This document shows positions 1 through 12,100 of a stretch of DNA of 64,000 nt, piece by piece. Positions within the stretch are counted from its first letter, which is position 1; each line of letters starts with the position of its first letter. The notes under the pieces are model-generated. The model ran no database searches, was not told the DNA's origin, and saw only the letters and a list, made by a program, of their open reading frames with translations. The DNA is from Zygnema cylindricum (taxonomy: Eukaryota; Streptophyta; Zygnematophyceae; Zygnematales; Zygnemataceae): the NCBI GenBank assembly GCA_037447655.1, contig JBBHKE010001661.1, positions 33,501 through 97,500 on the forward strand, given 5' to 3'. Position numbers and translations under genes: made by a program.

Positions 1-578
1 AAAAGCCCATAACACAACTTATGATAAAGACGTCGACCAAAGGCCTACCATAAAAACGCCTACTATTAAACTATGTCAAAAACGCGATGGTGAAACCATC
101 CAAGAAGTGAATTGAGCATTAGACCATTTAGTCATTTATAATTCCGGTGGGTTCTCTAACATTTCTTAAATCGTTTTTCGGCTGTTACCCCATCTCATTA
201 CCAAGTTTGTTCATTTGACGTTCAAATATTCCATGCGACGCGCTCTCCGCAATATTTCAACTCATACCAAATATTTTTCTTTGCGTTTGATTTTTTAATT
301 CCAATCGTTTTCGCAAGATTCGGCGTCTTTTTTATCTTTTACTTTTCAGTTTTTTTCCTGTTAACTTATCACTTTTTATCGCACCCGGGTACTCAAACGA
401 TTTTTCAAAGCAGAATATGTCGTGTCTTCGTTTATTCCTTTTCCTTTAATTTGGCCATCAAGTTTAAGTTGGTCCTCCTCCCCTTTTCCTTCACATCACT
501 TTTTTATCCCCCTCACACATCCCAATATCCGTCATCCCAATCACAGTCGTACATGCAGCAACCCAACGAGGCAACAAT
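1..578. other. non-coding flank, nothing recognised
   Basis: AT-rich sequence left of copia A1. I see no coding region, RNA gene or repeat boundary in it. Confidence 0.5.
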
Positions 579-1626
579 TGTAACTCTGAGACCTCCATAA
601 GTCCTCAGAGTGGACAGCTTCCAAGAAGCCTTTAGGATAATCCTGACCCCTTTGTGTTTAAGCAAAAATAACTGCCACCTTGGCAGACAAAAACTCTGAC
701 CACCTTGACCCCTGTGAAGGCAAGACTCCCCTGAGTCGATAGCAAAAAGAATCTCTGAATTTGCTCCCTTGAGCAGTAAGTTCTGGAGGGTCAAAGTTGA
801 CCTTTTGTACAGAAGCTCTCTGGTAGAGAGGGTCCTATCTTCTAATTTTTCTAAGTCCTATCTCTCTCACAGACTCTATCTACTGATGTACGGAACCAAG
901 CAGAATACAAATCCGTACGCAAAAGTACAGCTGTCGGTGTACTTTATGTACGGACATTGTACGACATGGTCTAAATGTCCACACGTGGAATATCCGGATT
1001 CGCTCCTTTAATCCTCGGAGATGCCGCGCTCCAATGTAACATCGCCACGTGTCATCCGATGTGGCGATGCCCACAAACCGCCGAATTCTTCATCCGCGAT
1101 CTCGGCGGTAATTCCGACCGTCCGATTAAACTCGCATTTGATCGTAGCCGTAATAAATATATGCACGGTATTTGTTTCACTTACGAAATCAATGCGCGAT
1201 ATTGATTTCCTATCCGTACCGCAATTCGTACTTTTACACTACCATATCTATGTATCCCGTTAACAGTTATAGTTAAATGATTTATTCTACGTGTACATGT
1301 TTAAATCATTATCGTACTATATACTATGTAAGACTACTTCTAGACTTAACGGCTAAGGCTACTGGCTATCTACTCTTTGACGGCCGGCAGGTACCAGGAT
1401 CAAATCCTGTCGCCGGCACTTACCTTTTAGTAATTAATCCCTTAACTAATATAAATTTCCCGTAAACCTCAGGATAGCCTAGGTATCCATGACTCTAGCT
1501 TCCTCTCCAATTTCTCAGTGACTGCGACAAGTTTGAGAGTTAGAGAGAGAAGTTAGAGGTAGACTGCCTCGGCTTCTTTACTTCTATTCAGACCTAGAAA
1601 ATACTTAAAAACCATTAGTTTCTACA
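579..1626 (-). repeat. 3' LTR of copia A1
   Basis: 1048 bp, identical in length to the copy at 5972-7019 and differing by scattered substitutions. It contains two CACGTG G-box cores (in the stretch around 978-1053), a short AGTACA/TGTACT hairpin near 925-945, a tRNA-like patch near 1345-1418, and the conserved stem-loop with arms at 1493-1510 and 1540-1558. Confidence 0.93.
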
Positions 1627-1639
1627 CTCCCCTTATTTT

Positions 1640-4600
1640 CTAGTCAATCTTTAATTTCAGACCACACTTCTCCCTGCAAAAAAATAGTTTAGGGGAAGGC
1701 ACAGGTTTGGTCATCATATCTGCTACCATCTCACTATGTGGTCGGTACTCTAAACTGATTATTTTATTTTCTACTTTCTCTCTAACAAAGCTGAGTCTAA
1801 TGTCCATATGTTTGGCTTTAAAATGATGTTTAGGTTGGCAGAAATAGCAATTGCTGCCTGATTATCACAAAATATTTTCTGCACACCACTCTTAAGATGA
1901 CCAAGTTCACCAAGTAAAGACTTGACCCACATCAATTCTTTTACAGCAGAGCAAGAGGCCATATACTCAGCCTCCATGGTGGATAGAGCAATAACCTTTT
2001 GCTGTTTGCTACTCCAACAGCAAGCCCCATCACCCACATATAATACATATCCAGAAGTGCATCTCCTCATCGGAGCATCACCATTACTAGCATCACTCCA
2101 AGTAGTGATGTCAGTATTCTCCCCACCCAAATGCAACCATAGATCCCTAGTTCCTATCAAGTATCTAAGGACTCTCTTAGCTGCCTCCCAATCCCTCTTA
2201 GTGGGAGCATTTAGACTTCTACTCAGCACTCCTACAGCTGTAGCTAAATCCGGCCGGGTACAATTCATAAAATAGATTAGACTTCCCACTACTTGCCTGT
2301 AAGGAATAGTCTGCATGAACTTCTGTTCTTCAGGAGATAATTCCTCGTCTAAGACTATGACTTCTTCTCCCTCACTCCCCTCAAATCCCTTATTCAATTC
2401 CATTGGAGTTGTACAACTATTAGCTTTATCCATTTGAAAATTTTCAAGCGTGTTCCCTATTACTTCTTTTTGAGTCAATCTTATAATTTTTCTTTTTCGG
2501 TCTCTCTCTACTTGAATTCCCAAAATATATTTTGCTTCCCCCATATCATTCATTTCAAATCTCCCCTTAAGATCGGTTTTAATTTTATTATTTTTTTCCA
2601 TTGATTTACTTAATACAAGCAAATCATTAACATAAATTGCAATAAATATCAAACCTTCCTCATCTTCGAAAACATAGATTGAGTGATCTGAGCTGATCCG
2701 GATATATCCCAGACCGGTAAGAAACTCATCAAGCTTCTTATTCCACTGTCGAGGCGCCTGTTTTAAACCATAAAGAGATTTAATCAGTCGGCATACCTTA
2801 CTCTCCTCTCTTTCTTCCACAAACCCTTCGGGTTGTCGCATGAAGATCTCCTCTTCCAATTCTCCATGCAAAAAGGTTGTTTTGATGTCCATCTGATGCA
2901 CTTCCATGTCTTCCGCCGCTGCTAAACTGAGAAGTATGCGGACGGAGGGATATCTGACCACCGGGGCAAAGGTTTCCTCGTAGTCAATTCCCTCCTTTTG
3001 TGTAAATCCCTTTGCCACTAGCGGGCCTTGTAGCGCTCGATTGTGTTATCTGGGTTCAGTTTTAATTTGAAAACCCACTTACAACCGATTGGTTTTCGAT
3101 TAGGTGGACAATCCACTAGCTCCCAAGTATCAGCTGCCATAATTGAGGCCATCTCTTCATTGATGGCTGTTTTCCACCGATTTCTTTCTGGACAAGTCAT
3201 CGCCTCTCCATAAGTTTGAGGTTCATCTTGATGAGATAGTTTAGTTACCTTGTTATTAACCTGTTTTTCTTGCAGTCTTTTACTACTCCTTCCCCCCTCA
3301 AAAACTGAGGCCGGAATAAATGGTTATCGTGGATTCTTTCGAACAAACTCGGTTTCTCCCCTATCCCTTGATTCCGAATCAATTTCCACCACGTCTTCCG
3401 CTTCGGGTAGAGTTGTCACTGGAGTTTCCACAGCCGAGTCCTTTTCGGTCTAATTTGTACCTGCAAGAATGTCATCGTCTCTAAAACCTGGATAGTTAGG
3501 AAGCTCAAAGTCATCAGAATTTTCTGACTCAAATCTGATTTTTACAGACTTCGTATATTTGAAGGGATCCACAGACTTTCCTTAATCCATAACTACTAGA
3601 TGCTTTACTAAGATTATATCTTCCCTTTTTAGATCATAAAATATATATCCTTTAACATCCTCATCATATCCTAATAAGTATTCCGGTTTTCCTTTAGGAT
3701 TTAGCTTCCAATTAGACCGATCTGTATCTAGACTGAATACTTGACTGCCGAATACCTTTAAGTGAGATATGTCTGGTTTCCGGCCTGTCCATCTCTCATA
3801 AGGTGTTTGATCTTTTATAGCTGAAGTAAGAATTCTATTTTGAGATAATTAGCACAGTTCATTGCTTCTGCCCAAAATCTTTTTCCTATCTTTTTATCTG
3901 ACAACATACTTCTAGCACTATCACTTAGTGTTCTATTTAACCTTTCAGCTACCCCATTCTGTTCCGGATTTTCTGGAACTATCTTTTGGTGTTGGACCCC
4001 ATCTTCCCTCAGAAAATCCTCAAACTAGTTAGAAGTATACTCTCCACCATTGTCACTCCTTACTCTCTTGATTGGAGTTTCATGGAGTTTTTCGCTCCAT
4101 GCTTTATATTGTCTAAAACAATCCTCAGCTTCGGACTTGTTTTTCAAAAAATATACCCGGGAATACCGAGACCAATCATCAGTTATAGTCATCATAAATC
4201 TCTTCCCCCTCGGTGAGGGCACTTTAGCCGGTCCCCAAATATCTGTGTGTACTAAATCTAGAATTTTTTCTCCCTTATAGGTGGCTGACTTAGGAAAGGG
4301 TTATCTGTGTGCTTTACGTTGAGCACACCCACTACAATCACTTATATTATCACTCTCACTGAACTGAATCCCTTCCACCACTCCCATCTTTTTCATCTCT
4401 CTTAACTTATCTAGATTCACATGCCCAAGCCTCTTATGACACATCATAATATCATGAACACCTGCATAATAAATTTTCTTCATGTCATTACTTAAGATCA
4501 GCCTAAACATCACATGGCTACCTTTCTCAGCAATGAAATAGACATCCTCCTCAAAACTAGCAGTAAAGACTCCTTCCCTAGTGCTAGTGAAAAAACCCTT

Positions 4601-5991
4601 ATCATCTAATACAGATGTAGAGATAAGGTTTTTGTTCAGCTCCGGAATAAACAATACATCAGAGAATGTTAATATGGATGTCTTTCCTTCTACTAACACT
4701 TTTAGATCTACCAATCCAACAAGAGTAGTGGTGACTATCCTCCCATCCCCGTACTCTATCTCTACGGTGGGAATCTTTCTTATCTTAGTGAACAGGTGCC
4801 TATCCTTACAAATGTGCATTGAGGCACCTGAATCTATAATCCAACCTGCTTCACCTTTCAATCCACCGTAAGCACATTTCTGCCTTTCGGAATTTCAACC
4901 TCAGTTTTCGCCTCCAACTCCTCATCCAAAATGAGCTCATCGTCCTCGTCCTCGGATTCCGTCTCAAGTACCTGTTTGACAAGGGCCTTTTTCTTTCCTC
5001 TCGGGGTACCACCGGTCTGCCCCTCCTTTAACCGAAGCTCAGTTAGCTTAGTGCACTCTGCCATATAGTTCCCCTGTTTCTTACAAAATTGACATAAACC
5101 TTTGGGAGCCCTTAGTTCGAACTCGTCTGCCTGTTTTTTCTGCTCCCTACCCCCATAGTTTCCGACCGGTTTTCGGGAATCCTTGTTCCTCCAATCAGTC
5201 GCTGTTGCCAAGGATTGGCCACTCTTTCCTCCCTTTCGGATCTCAATCGTATTCTCTCGAACAAGAATCATCCCTACCATTGAGTTCCATATCCACCTTG
5301 AGTCCGACAAGTCCTGCACACGTTTGACTATGTTCTCGAACTCATCAGGTAACTTCATCAGTAAACAGTTAATCTTTTCTTTTTCACTAAAAACTTTTCC
5401 CGCACTCTCTAGCTCCATGAAGAGTGTAGCAAGCTCATTGCAAAAATCCAACATATTTCCCCCTTTGTATACATACTCCTTAACTTTGTGATCAGCCAAC
5501 TGTTGTTGCTGAATCGTACCACTTCGGTACATCTCTATGAGAGCCATCCAAAGATCGGATGCTCTTTCTACCTGCAAATGAGGACATGCAAGTCCTTGAG
5601 TGAGATGGCGTAGGATGAAGTGCTTTGCCGCCATATTGTTGAAGTCCCAGGTTTTAGTATCATTCTCCTCGTTCCTCGGAATAGGTGACATGAATGCTAA
5701 ACCAGTTGCTATTGGTGTGGTCGCCTCCTTCTCATTTCCTTTGTCCACTACCTCTCTTTCCTTTGTTTCCTCCGTTGAAGGTTAATCCTCTTTCCTTGTG
5801 AATCTGCTTCCTCCAAACCTTGGAGGAATTCCAAGACTTGATGGACGCCCTAATCGTCCACTCACTATCCCACAAAACCTTTTTTCGCATAGAGCTCCTA
5901 TCATCATACTTTCCCAATATATGAAGCCTGTTCCATTAAAAATTGGTACCCTAGAGGGTGGGCCCATAACCTGTAACTCTGAGACCTCCAT
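1640..5991 (-). pseudogene. copia A1 gag-pol polyprotein, multiply broken
   Basis: This is the remains of a copia gag-pol frame. It starts at ATG 5991-5989, 20 nt inside the 5' LTR, and runs left. Recognisable parts: gag with a CCHC knuckle (CQFCKKQGNYMAEC, with the knuckle His changed to Asn); protease DSGASMH near 4825; the integrase H2C2 zinc region near 4320-4440 and DNGGEYTS near 4030; RT with KWVFKLKLNP near 3070 and YVNDLLVLS near 2615; RNase H with TWSDASNGD near 2090 and MEAEYMA near 1970. YVND replaces the YVDD active site of A2, so the second catalytic Asp region is damaged. Stops and frameshifts near 5780, 4860, 4223, 3018 and 1800 split it. It is non-functional and could move only with help from another copy. 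Confidence 0.9.
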
Positions 5992-6004
5992 AAGTCCTCA
6001 GAGT
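5960..6004 (-). promoter_or_regulatory. A1 gag-AUG hairpin and half-tRNA primer site
   Basis: On the minus strand, plus positions 6004-5976 fold as ACTCTGA / TCAGAGT (7 bp) with GAC / GTC stacked inside, and the gag ATG (5991-5989) sits in the loop. The LTR ends at 5972. Plus positions 5971-5960 read GGTTATGGGCCC on the element strand, which is complementary to the anticodon loop region of initiator tRNA-Met (GGGCCCAUAACC). Drosophila copia is known to be primed by the 5' half of this tRNA at a site of this sequence. The folding is my inference from the sequence. Confidence 0.7.
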
Positions 6005-7019
6005 GGACAGCTTCCAAGAAACCTCTAGGATAATCCTGACCCCTTTGTGTTTAAGCAAAAATAACTGCCACCCTGGTAGACAAAAACTCTGACCACCTTC
6101 ACCCCTGTGAAGGCAAGACTCCCCTGAGTCGATAGCAAAAAGAATCTCTGAATTTGCTCCCCTGAGCAGTAAGTTCTGGAGGGTCAAAGTTGACCTTTTG
6201 TACAGAAGCTCTCTGGTAGAGAGGGTCCTATCTTCTAATTTTTTTAAGTCCTATCTCTCTCACAGACTCTATCTACTAATGTACGGAACCAAGCAAAATA
6301 CAGTTCCGTACGCAAAAGTACAGCTGTCGGTGTACTTTATGTACGGATATTGTACGACATGGTCTAAATGTCCACACGTGGAATATCCGGATTCGCTCCT
6401 TTAATCCTCGGAGATGCCGCGCTCCAATGTAACATCGCCATGTGTCATCCGATGTGGCGCTGCCCACAAACCGCCGAATTCTTCATCCGCGATCTCGGCG
6501 GTAATTCCGACCGTCCGATTAAACTCGCATTTGATTGTAGCCGTAATAAATACATGCGCGGTAATTGTTTCGTTTACGAAATCAATGCGCGGTATTGATT
6601 TCTTATCCGTACCGCAATTCGTACTTTTACACTACCATATCTATGTATCCCGTTAACAGTTATAGTTAAATGATTTATTCTACGTGTACATGTTTAAATC
6701 ATTATCGTACTATATACTATGTAAGACTACTTCTAGACTTAACGGCTAAGGCTACTGGCTATCTACTCTTTGACGGCCGGCAGGTACCAGGATCAAATCC
6801 TGTCGCCAGCACATACCTTTTAGTAATTAATCCCTTAACTAATATAAATTTCCCGTAAACCTCAGGATAGCCTAGGTAGCCATGGCTCTAGCTTCCTCTC
6901 CAATTTCTCAGTGACTGCGACAAGTTTGAGAGTTGGAGAGAGAAGTTAGAGGTAGACTGCCTCGACTTCTTTACTTCTATTCAGACCTAGAAAATACTTA
7001 AAAACCATTAATTTCTACA
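5972..7019 (-). repeat. 5' LTR of copia A1
   Basis: 1048 bp, partner of 579-1626. The right flank is aaaac. The first 20 nt of the gag frame are encoded inside this LTR. Confidence 0.93.
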
Positions 7020-7837
7020 AAAACCCAACGCTGGCAGCTTGGTTTGGCAATATTTTTGTCGTCAATGACACTTGGACACTTTTTGGTGAGTGGACACATG
7101 CACACCTTTGAAGACGTGTTTGATCTTCCATAACGGCGGTGGCACACGAAAACCGGTGAGCGTATCAAACTAAAGTAGATTAGAAGAGCAGTGAATGTAA
7201 AGGAACAAAAGAATTGCTGGCAGGATAAAGGCATGCACAAGTAATAAAACACCAACCAAAAACAAAAAAGAGAAAACAATGAAAACAACAAAGAAAGATA
7301 ACAAATTAAAATTACGGGTTTAGGGTTTAGCTTCAAGGTTTAGGGGTTTTTTCTTCTAGTTGTTTCATCTTTTGGATTGCATGGTTAGACAATACCTTTC
7401 TGAGCTAAGCATATTAAGAAAAAGTGTTTAACGTTTTTTTTTTAGATTTTTTTCTGTTTAATATCCTCATTTGTTTAATATCCTCATTTTGAATCTAATT
7501 ATTTCCCATAGCCTCTCCCAAACAACAAGTGTCCAACTCTCTTTCCTCCTCATCTCCCACACATCTGCGCCTGTGAAATACCTTTACAGGGTTGCTCTTC
7601 CTTTTGAACCTCTTCACCTCCCACCGTCGAACTTTCAACCCCTACCTTACATCTGCTCCCACACGATTGCCCAAACTTGGTGAAACCCATTTCCTACTTT
7701 CATCCGTAACTTGCTATTACCCTCTTCATCGTCAACAACAGTCTAAAAGTTTGTTTTTGCCCCTCTTTTTAGTCCATGTTCTTCCTCCACCACCATTCTA
7801 ACCCCTTCTCTTACCAACTTGCCTTTAGGCCCCCATA
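7020..7837. other. non-coding spacer with degenerate telomere-like motif
   Basis: No gene is seen. Around 7315-7350 there are two adjacent TTTAGGG units and one degenerate one, which resembles an interstitial plant telomere repeat or telo-box cluster. It is short and may be chance. Confidence 0.4.
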
Positions 7838-7842
7838 TGTAC

Positions 7843-8144
7843 TGTTGAAATTACTAGTTTTTCGGGTATTTTCTAGGTCTAAATTTGTTAGCAAAAAAAG
7901 ATAAGGAAAGTGCAGGCAGCCTGCCTCCATCTCTTCTCTCTTGCCCCCATATTTGTTGTAGTCACTGAAAAAGAGAGAGATTGATGGAGTCTTGGCTGCC
8001 TCAGTTCCATTTGTAGGTTTAAAGAGTGACTTAAGTCACTCCCAACAAAAAGTTGAGTACGACAAGACTAGAAACTCCGACCGCCAAAGCGCGACGTAGC
8101 CGTTAGCTCTAACTAGTCTGTCGTAGATGTCCGTCAGGATACGT
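7843..8144 (+). repeat. solo LTR E, first part (before gypsy G)
   Basis: This is the 5' portion of a copia LTR in plus orientation. It starts TGTTGAAATTACTAG at 7843, matching the reverse complement of the ends of the C-type LTRs. The 5-bp flank tgtac (7838-7842) is repeated at 16767-16771, after the second part, so the two pieces are one LTR of about 998 bp opened by the gypsy insertion. It carries the conserved stem-loop (arms 7925-7942 and 7970-7989), with the outer pairs AGGCAGCC / GGCTGCCT. Confidence 0.85.
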
Positions 8145-9113
8145 TGAAATAGGATTTCTAACCTCTCAGAAAATCCCATTACTACAAACAATCCCAACCA
8201 CACATTCCACACATTGGAAAATACACATCCACATTGGACAACACTCACATAAGGATAAACTTTAAATTAGAAGAAGCTTCTTTCCACATACCATTAGCTT
8301 GGTCTCTTGCCCTCGTGGCTCAACCCTTCTTATTAAAGTGTTTTCCACTACTCTCCACTCTTAATAATTCTATCTCTTAACTACTAAAACATTATTTAGT
8401 TAGTAAGAGATTTCAATGCAAAAATGCATTTTCTCCAATTTGGTATTAATCGTTCAAGACCAAGATCAGCTGGAATTTCCACAAACATTTGCGAAAGAAA
8501 AGATGTCTACTCTCTACCTACACTTCACTATTTATCCATCATCGCCCTGGACTCGCCAGGCCAAAGTCAACGCTCTGTTTTAACAGGCTTTTACCTGGGC
8601 CAATCATTGATCAGCAAGGACTCAGACTGACCAATGCAAAGACGTGCGAAATCTTTTACTAACTACTTAGCACTTTACTAGCCAATCAAACGTTAGGTTT
8701 CACTACGTATCATTTACGTGCAAAAGTGCGCGCCAACCGAAACGCGACTTCGCACGATCGCGCGTCACAAATTTCGCACGCGAAACTTCTTACGAAATTC
8801 CCTTAAGTGAAAGTGACGTTTCGTACTAAAATTTGTACGAAACGAGCCATCGTGCATACTAAACGTTTCATTAAAACTTTATGAAACGTACACGCGAAAT
8901 TTCGGTACTAATTTGACCCTTAACCCGTTTAAATGATACTCATTTGTTATTTAGACCCCACTCTATCACCTTAATACACCCATCACTATAACTTTTAAAA
9001 TATAACTCCAAATAGCGTGATTCTTTCGCGGACGCCTACCAAATTTAGTACTCTATAATCTTAACACCTAAATATCCCTTTATAAACAAGTTTGATCCGC
9101 TATTACTGTTACA
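8145..9113 (-). repeat. 3' LTR of gypsy G
   Basis: 969 bp, ending in TGTTACA on the plus strand. It is rich in CGAAA/TTCGC motifs around 8720-8910. It aligns along its whole length with 15097-16065. Confidence 0.92.
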
Positions 9114-9162
9114 TCATCCCCTCCTTATTTTTAACTGACCTTAGTTAAAACACCATTAATTC

Positions 9163-12100
9163 TCAAGAAGGGACTTGTATATTATTATCCCTCCAATACC
9201 TCCGTAAAAACTCAGAATTTTTTTCCTCTCTTGTCAACTCATCCTCAGGCATTCCTAGATAATGCACTTGCCGGAATATAGTATCGTCGGCCTTGAACCG
9301 TTGACTAACCCAATCTTTAACCCATCTGTGGACTGCAGGTTCTATAATTATTGAGGGATCCAATTCCAATTCTCCTTCAGTTGGTCAAAGATTCGCTAAT
9401 TTCAATTGGCTGATGTGTACCACTGGATGATTTTTTGTTGAAGGCGGAAAGTCCAACTTGGCAGCAACTGGCGATATCATCTCGATTACATCTCGATTAC
9501 AGTAAATGGTCCAATATACTTAGGAGCAAATTTCCCCGTAGGATCCGATTGTCCCTCGATCTTGCACAAGTAATGAGTTGTAGAAAGCCAAACCTTGTCA
9601 CCTGTGCGTAACGTTGAATCACCCCGTTTGCGGTTAGCATTTATTTTTTGCCTCATTTGTGCCTCCACTAATGCATCCCGGACAGTTTTCCAAACTGTTT
9701 GAACGTTTTTCCAAAACTCTGTTCGAGAACCTCCATTCTCAAGAGTGACCTCTGTTATTAAGTCTAATGCTTCTCTAGGTTGGTATCCGTATGCAACTTT
9801 AAATGGTGAGAATCGTGTACTAGCATGTTTACATGAATTGTGTGCAAATTCCATTAATGGCAGTTTAGATTCCCATGTGTTCTGAACTCCACAGCAAACA
9901 GTCCTAAGCATTTCCTCTAGTGGACGGTTCATCCTTTCTGTCTGTCCATCTGTCTGAGGATGATATGCAGTACTCATTTTCAACTCAGAGCCTAAATTTT
10001 GCTGTAATTCTTTCCAAAAAGCATACGTTAATTTAGAATCTCTATCACTGACTATAGATAGACAGACTCCATGATGTCTGACCACGTTGTATAACTTTGC
10101 AATATCTACAACTGAATGAGTGGTTTTGCAAGGGATAAATATTGCCATTTTACTGAACCTATCGACTACGAACATGATAATATTATTTTTTTGTCATTCC
10201 TTTTATATGTAGTAGGCAACGTGACAATAAAATCCATACTGACAGATTTCCACGGTCTTTCGGGGATATCCAAAGGTTTTAAGAGACCTTTAGGTTTTTG
10301 GGTTCTAGGTTTACTCTGTTGGCAAGGGACAGAACTTTCGACGTGTTTTAACACCTCTTTTGCCATCCCTGGCCAAAACAATCTACTTTGCAATTGATTA
10401 AGAGTTTTATCTTGACCTAGATGTCCTAAATGATCATAAGCTTCCCGTAAAATTGTTTTCTTAAGTCTCCCACATCAGGAATGCATAATCTTTCCCCATT
10501 ATGCAAATACAGTAAACCATCCTCTAGTCTAAAGTTTTTGACATGCCTCTCATTCAATGGGTCAGAATTCCCTCCCGTTGCAAATCACAGCAAAATAAGG
10601 ATCTTTATCATAACTATTTCTAACTGTATCTAAAAACAATTCATTCTGAACAATAACACTTATTTCAAAACATCTACTTAAAGGATCGACGACTACAATT
10701 GTCTTCCCAAGAACATGGTTGACATTAAATTTGAAATATGCTAATTTCTGCATCAACCTAACCTGTCTACCAGTCATAATCTGTGCATCATTTAATCTCT
10801 GTAAATAAGAGAGTGCTTTATTATCACAGTGAACTGTAAATTCTTTATTATACAAATAACAACGCCATTTCACCAATGCATGTACAATTGCAAGTAATTC
10901 CTTTTCCTGTGCTGTATAGTTCTTTTCAACATCATTGAATTTTCTGGACTCAAAAGCATTAGGATGAAAGTGTTTGCCAACTTTTTGACTTATGACTGCA
11001 CCTAAACCTTTATCAGATGCATCTGTAGTGATCAAAACTTCAAAGTCCCCAACAGGGTCAAGATACACCAGTCTAGGGGCAGAGGTCAACTTCCCTTTTA
11101 ATTCTTCGAATGCTCCCTCCTGATCAGCTCCCCACAAAAACGTCTCATTCTCCCGAAGTAAATCCGTCAAAGGTGCGGCGATCATACTGAAGTTCGTGAT
11201 AAATTTCTTGTAATAAGTGGCCAATCCCAAAAACGATCTAACTTCTATGACATTAGTAGGTTGTTTCCAATTTTGGATTGCTAAAATTTTGGATGGATCT
11301 TTTTTAACACCTTCCCCACTACCTATATGTCCCAAAAATAATTGTTCACTTTTTAGAAAGCTGGATTTTGACAATTTTCCATATAATTTTCTTTCTCTTA
11401 ACTTTTCCAACACTTTCTTTAAATGAATTAAATGTTGTTCTTTAGATTCACTGTAAATTAGAATGTCATCTATAAAAACCTGAACAAACTCATCTATGTA
11501 ATCTGAAAAAGTTTGGTTCATTAATCTTTGGTAAGCAGGCGGTGTATTCGTTAAGCCGAATGGCATCACTATCCATTCAAAATGACCCACCCTAGTCCTG
11601 AAAGCAGTTTTATCAACATCTTCGATTCTAATTGGCACCTGATTAAAGCCACTACGCAGGTCAATCAACGTAAATACTTTAGCACTTTTTAAAAGATCTA
11701 TCATATCAGAAATTAAAGGTAACGGATACTTATCCTTCACCGTAATCTTGTTCAGACGACGATTATCAACACACATTCTCAACGTTCCGTCCTTCTTTTT
11801 GACGAAGAGAACCGGTGCTCCGTACGGTGATTTGCTGGGCTTAATATGTCATTTCTCCAAGAGTTCTTTGATCTGTTTCTTTAACTCCTCCTGCTCAAAG
11901 AAACTGTGTTTATAAATTCCTGTGACAGAAGGATTACATCCTGGTTCAAGGTTAATAACATGTTCTACATCTCGGGAAGTTGGCCTTCCCGAGGGTAAAT
12001 CACTTGGGAAAACATTTTGAAATTCAAAAATCAAATCCTTAACATCAACATCAGATGTATTAATGTCAGTTACAAAATCAGATTTTAGTTTTTCAAAAGT

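Larger units (their letters stand above)
579..7019 (-). mobile_element. Ty1/copia LTR retrotransposon A1, decayed
   Basis: This is a full-length copia element read on the minus strand, bounded by two 1048-bp LTRs that start TG and end CA. The polypurine tract lies next to the left LTR (minus strand AAAATAAGGGGAG just before TGTAG). The primer site lies next to the right LTR. The internal domain order on the minus strand is gag, protease, integrase, RT, RNase H, as in copia. The reading frame is broken in many places. The 5-bp flanks (acaat on the left, aaaac on the right) do not match, so no target duplication is visible, unlike the other complete elements in the window. It is the same family as A2 but older. 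Confidence 0.93.

Noticed and set aside
7314-7350. Possible telomere end or interstitial telomere block
   Set aside because: Only about two exact TTTAGGG units, too short to mean more than a telo-box-like motif.
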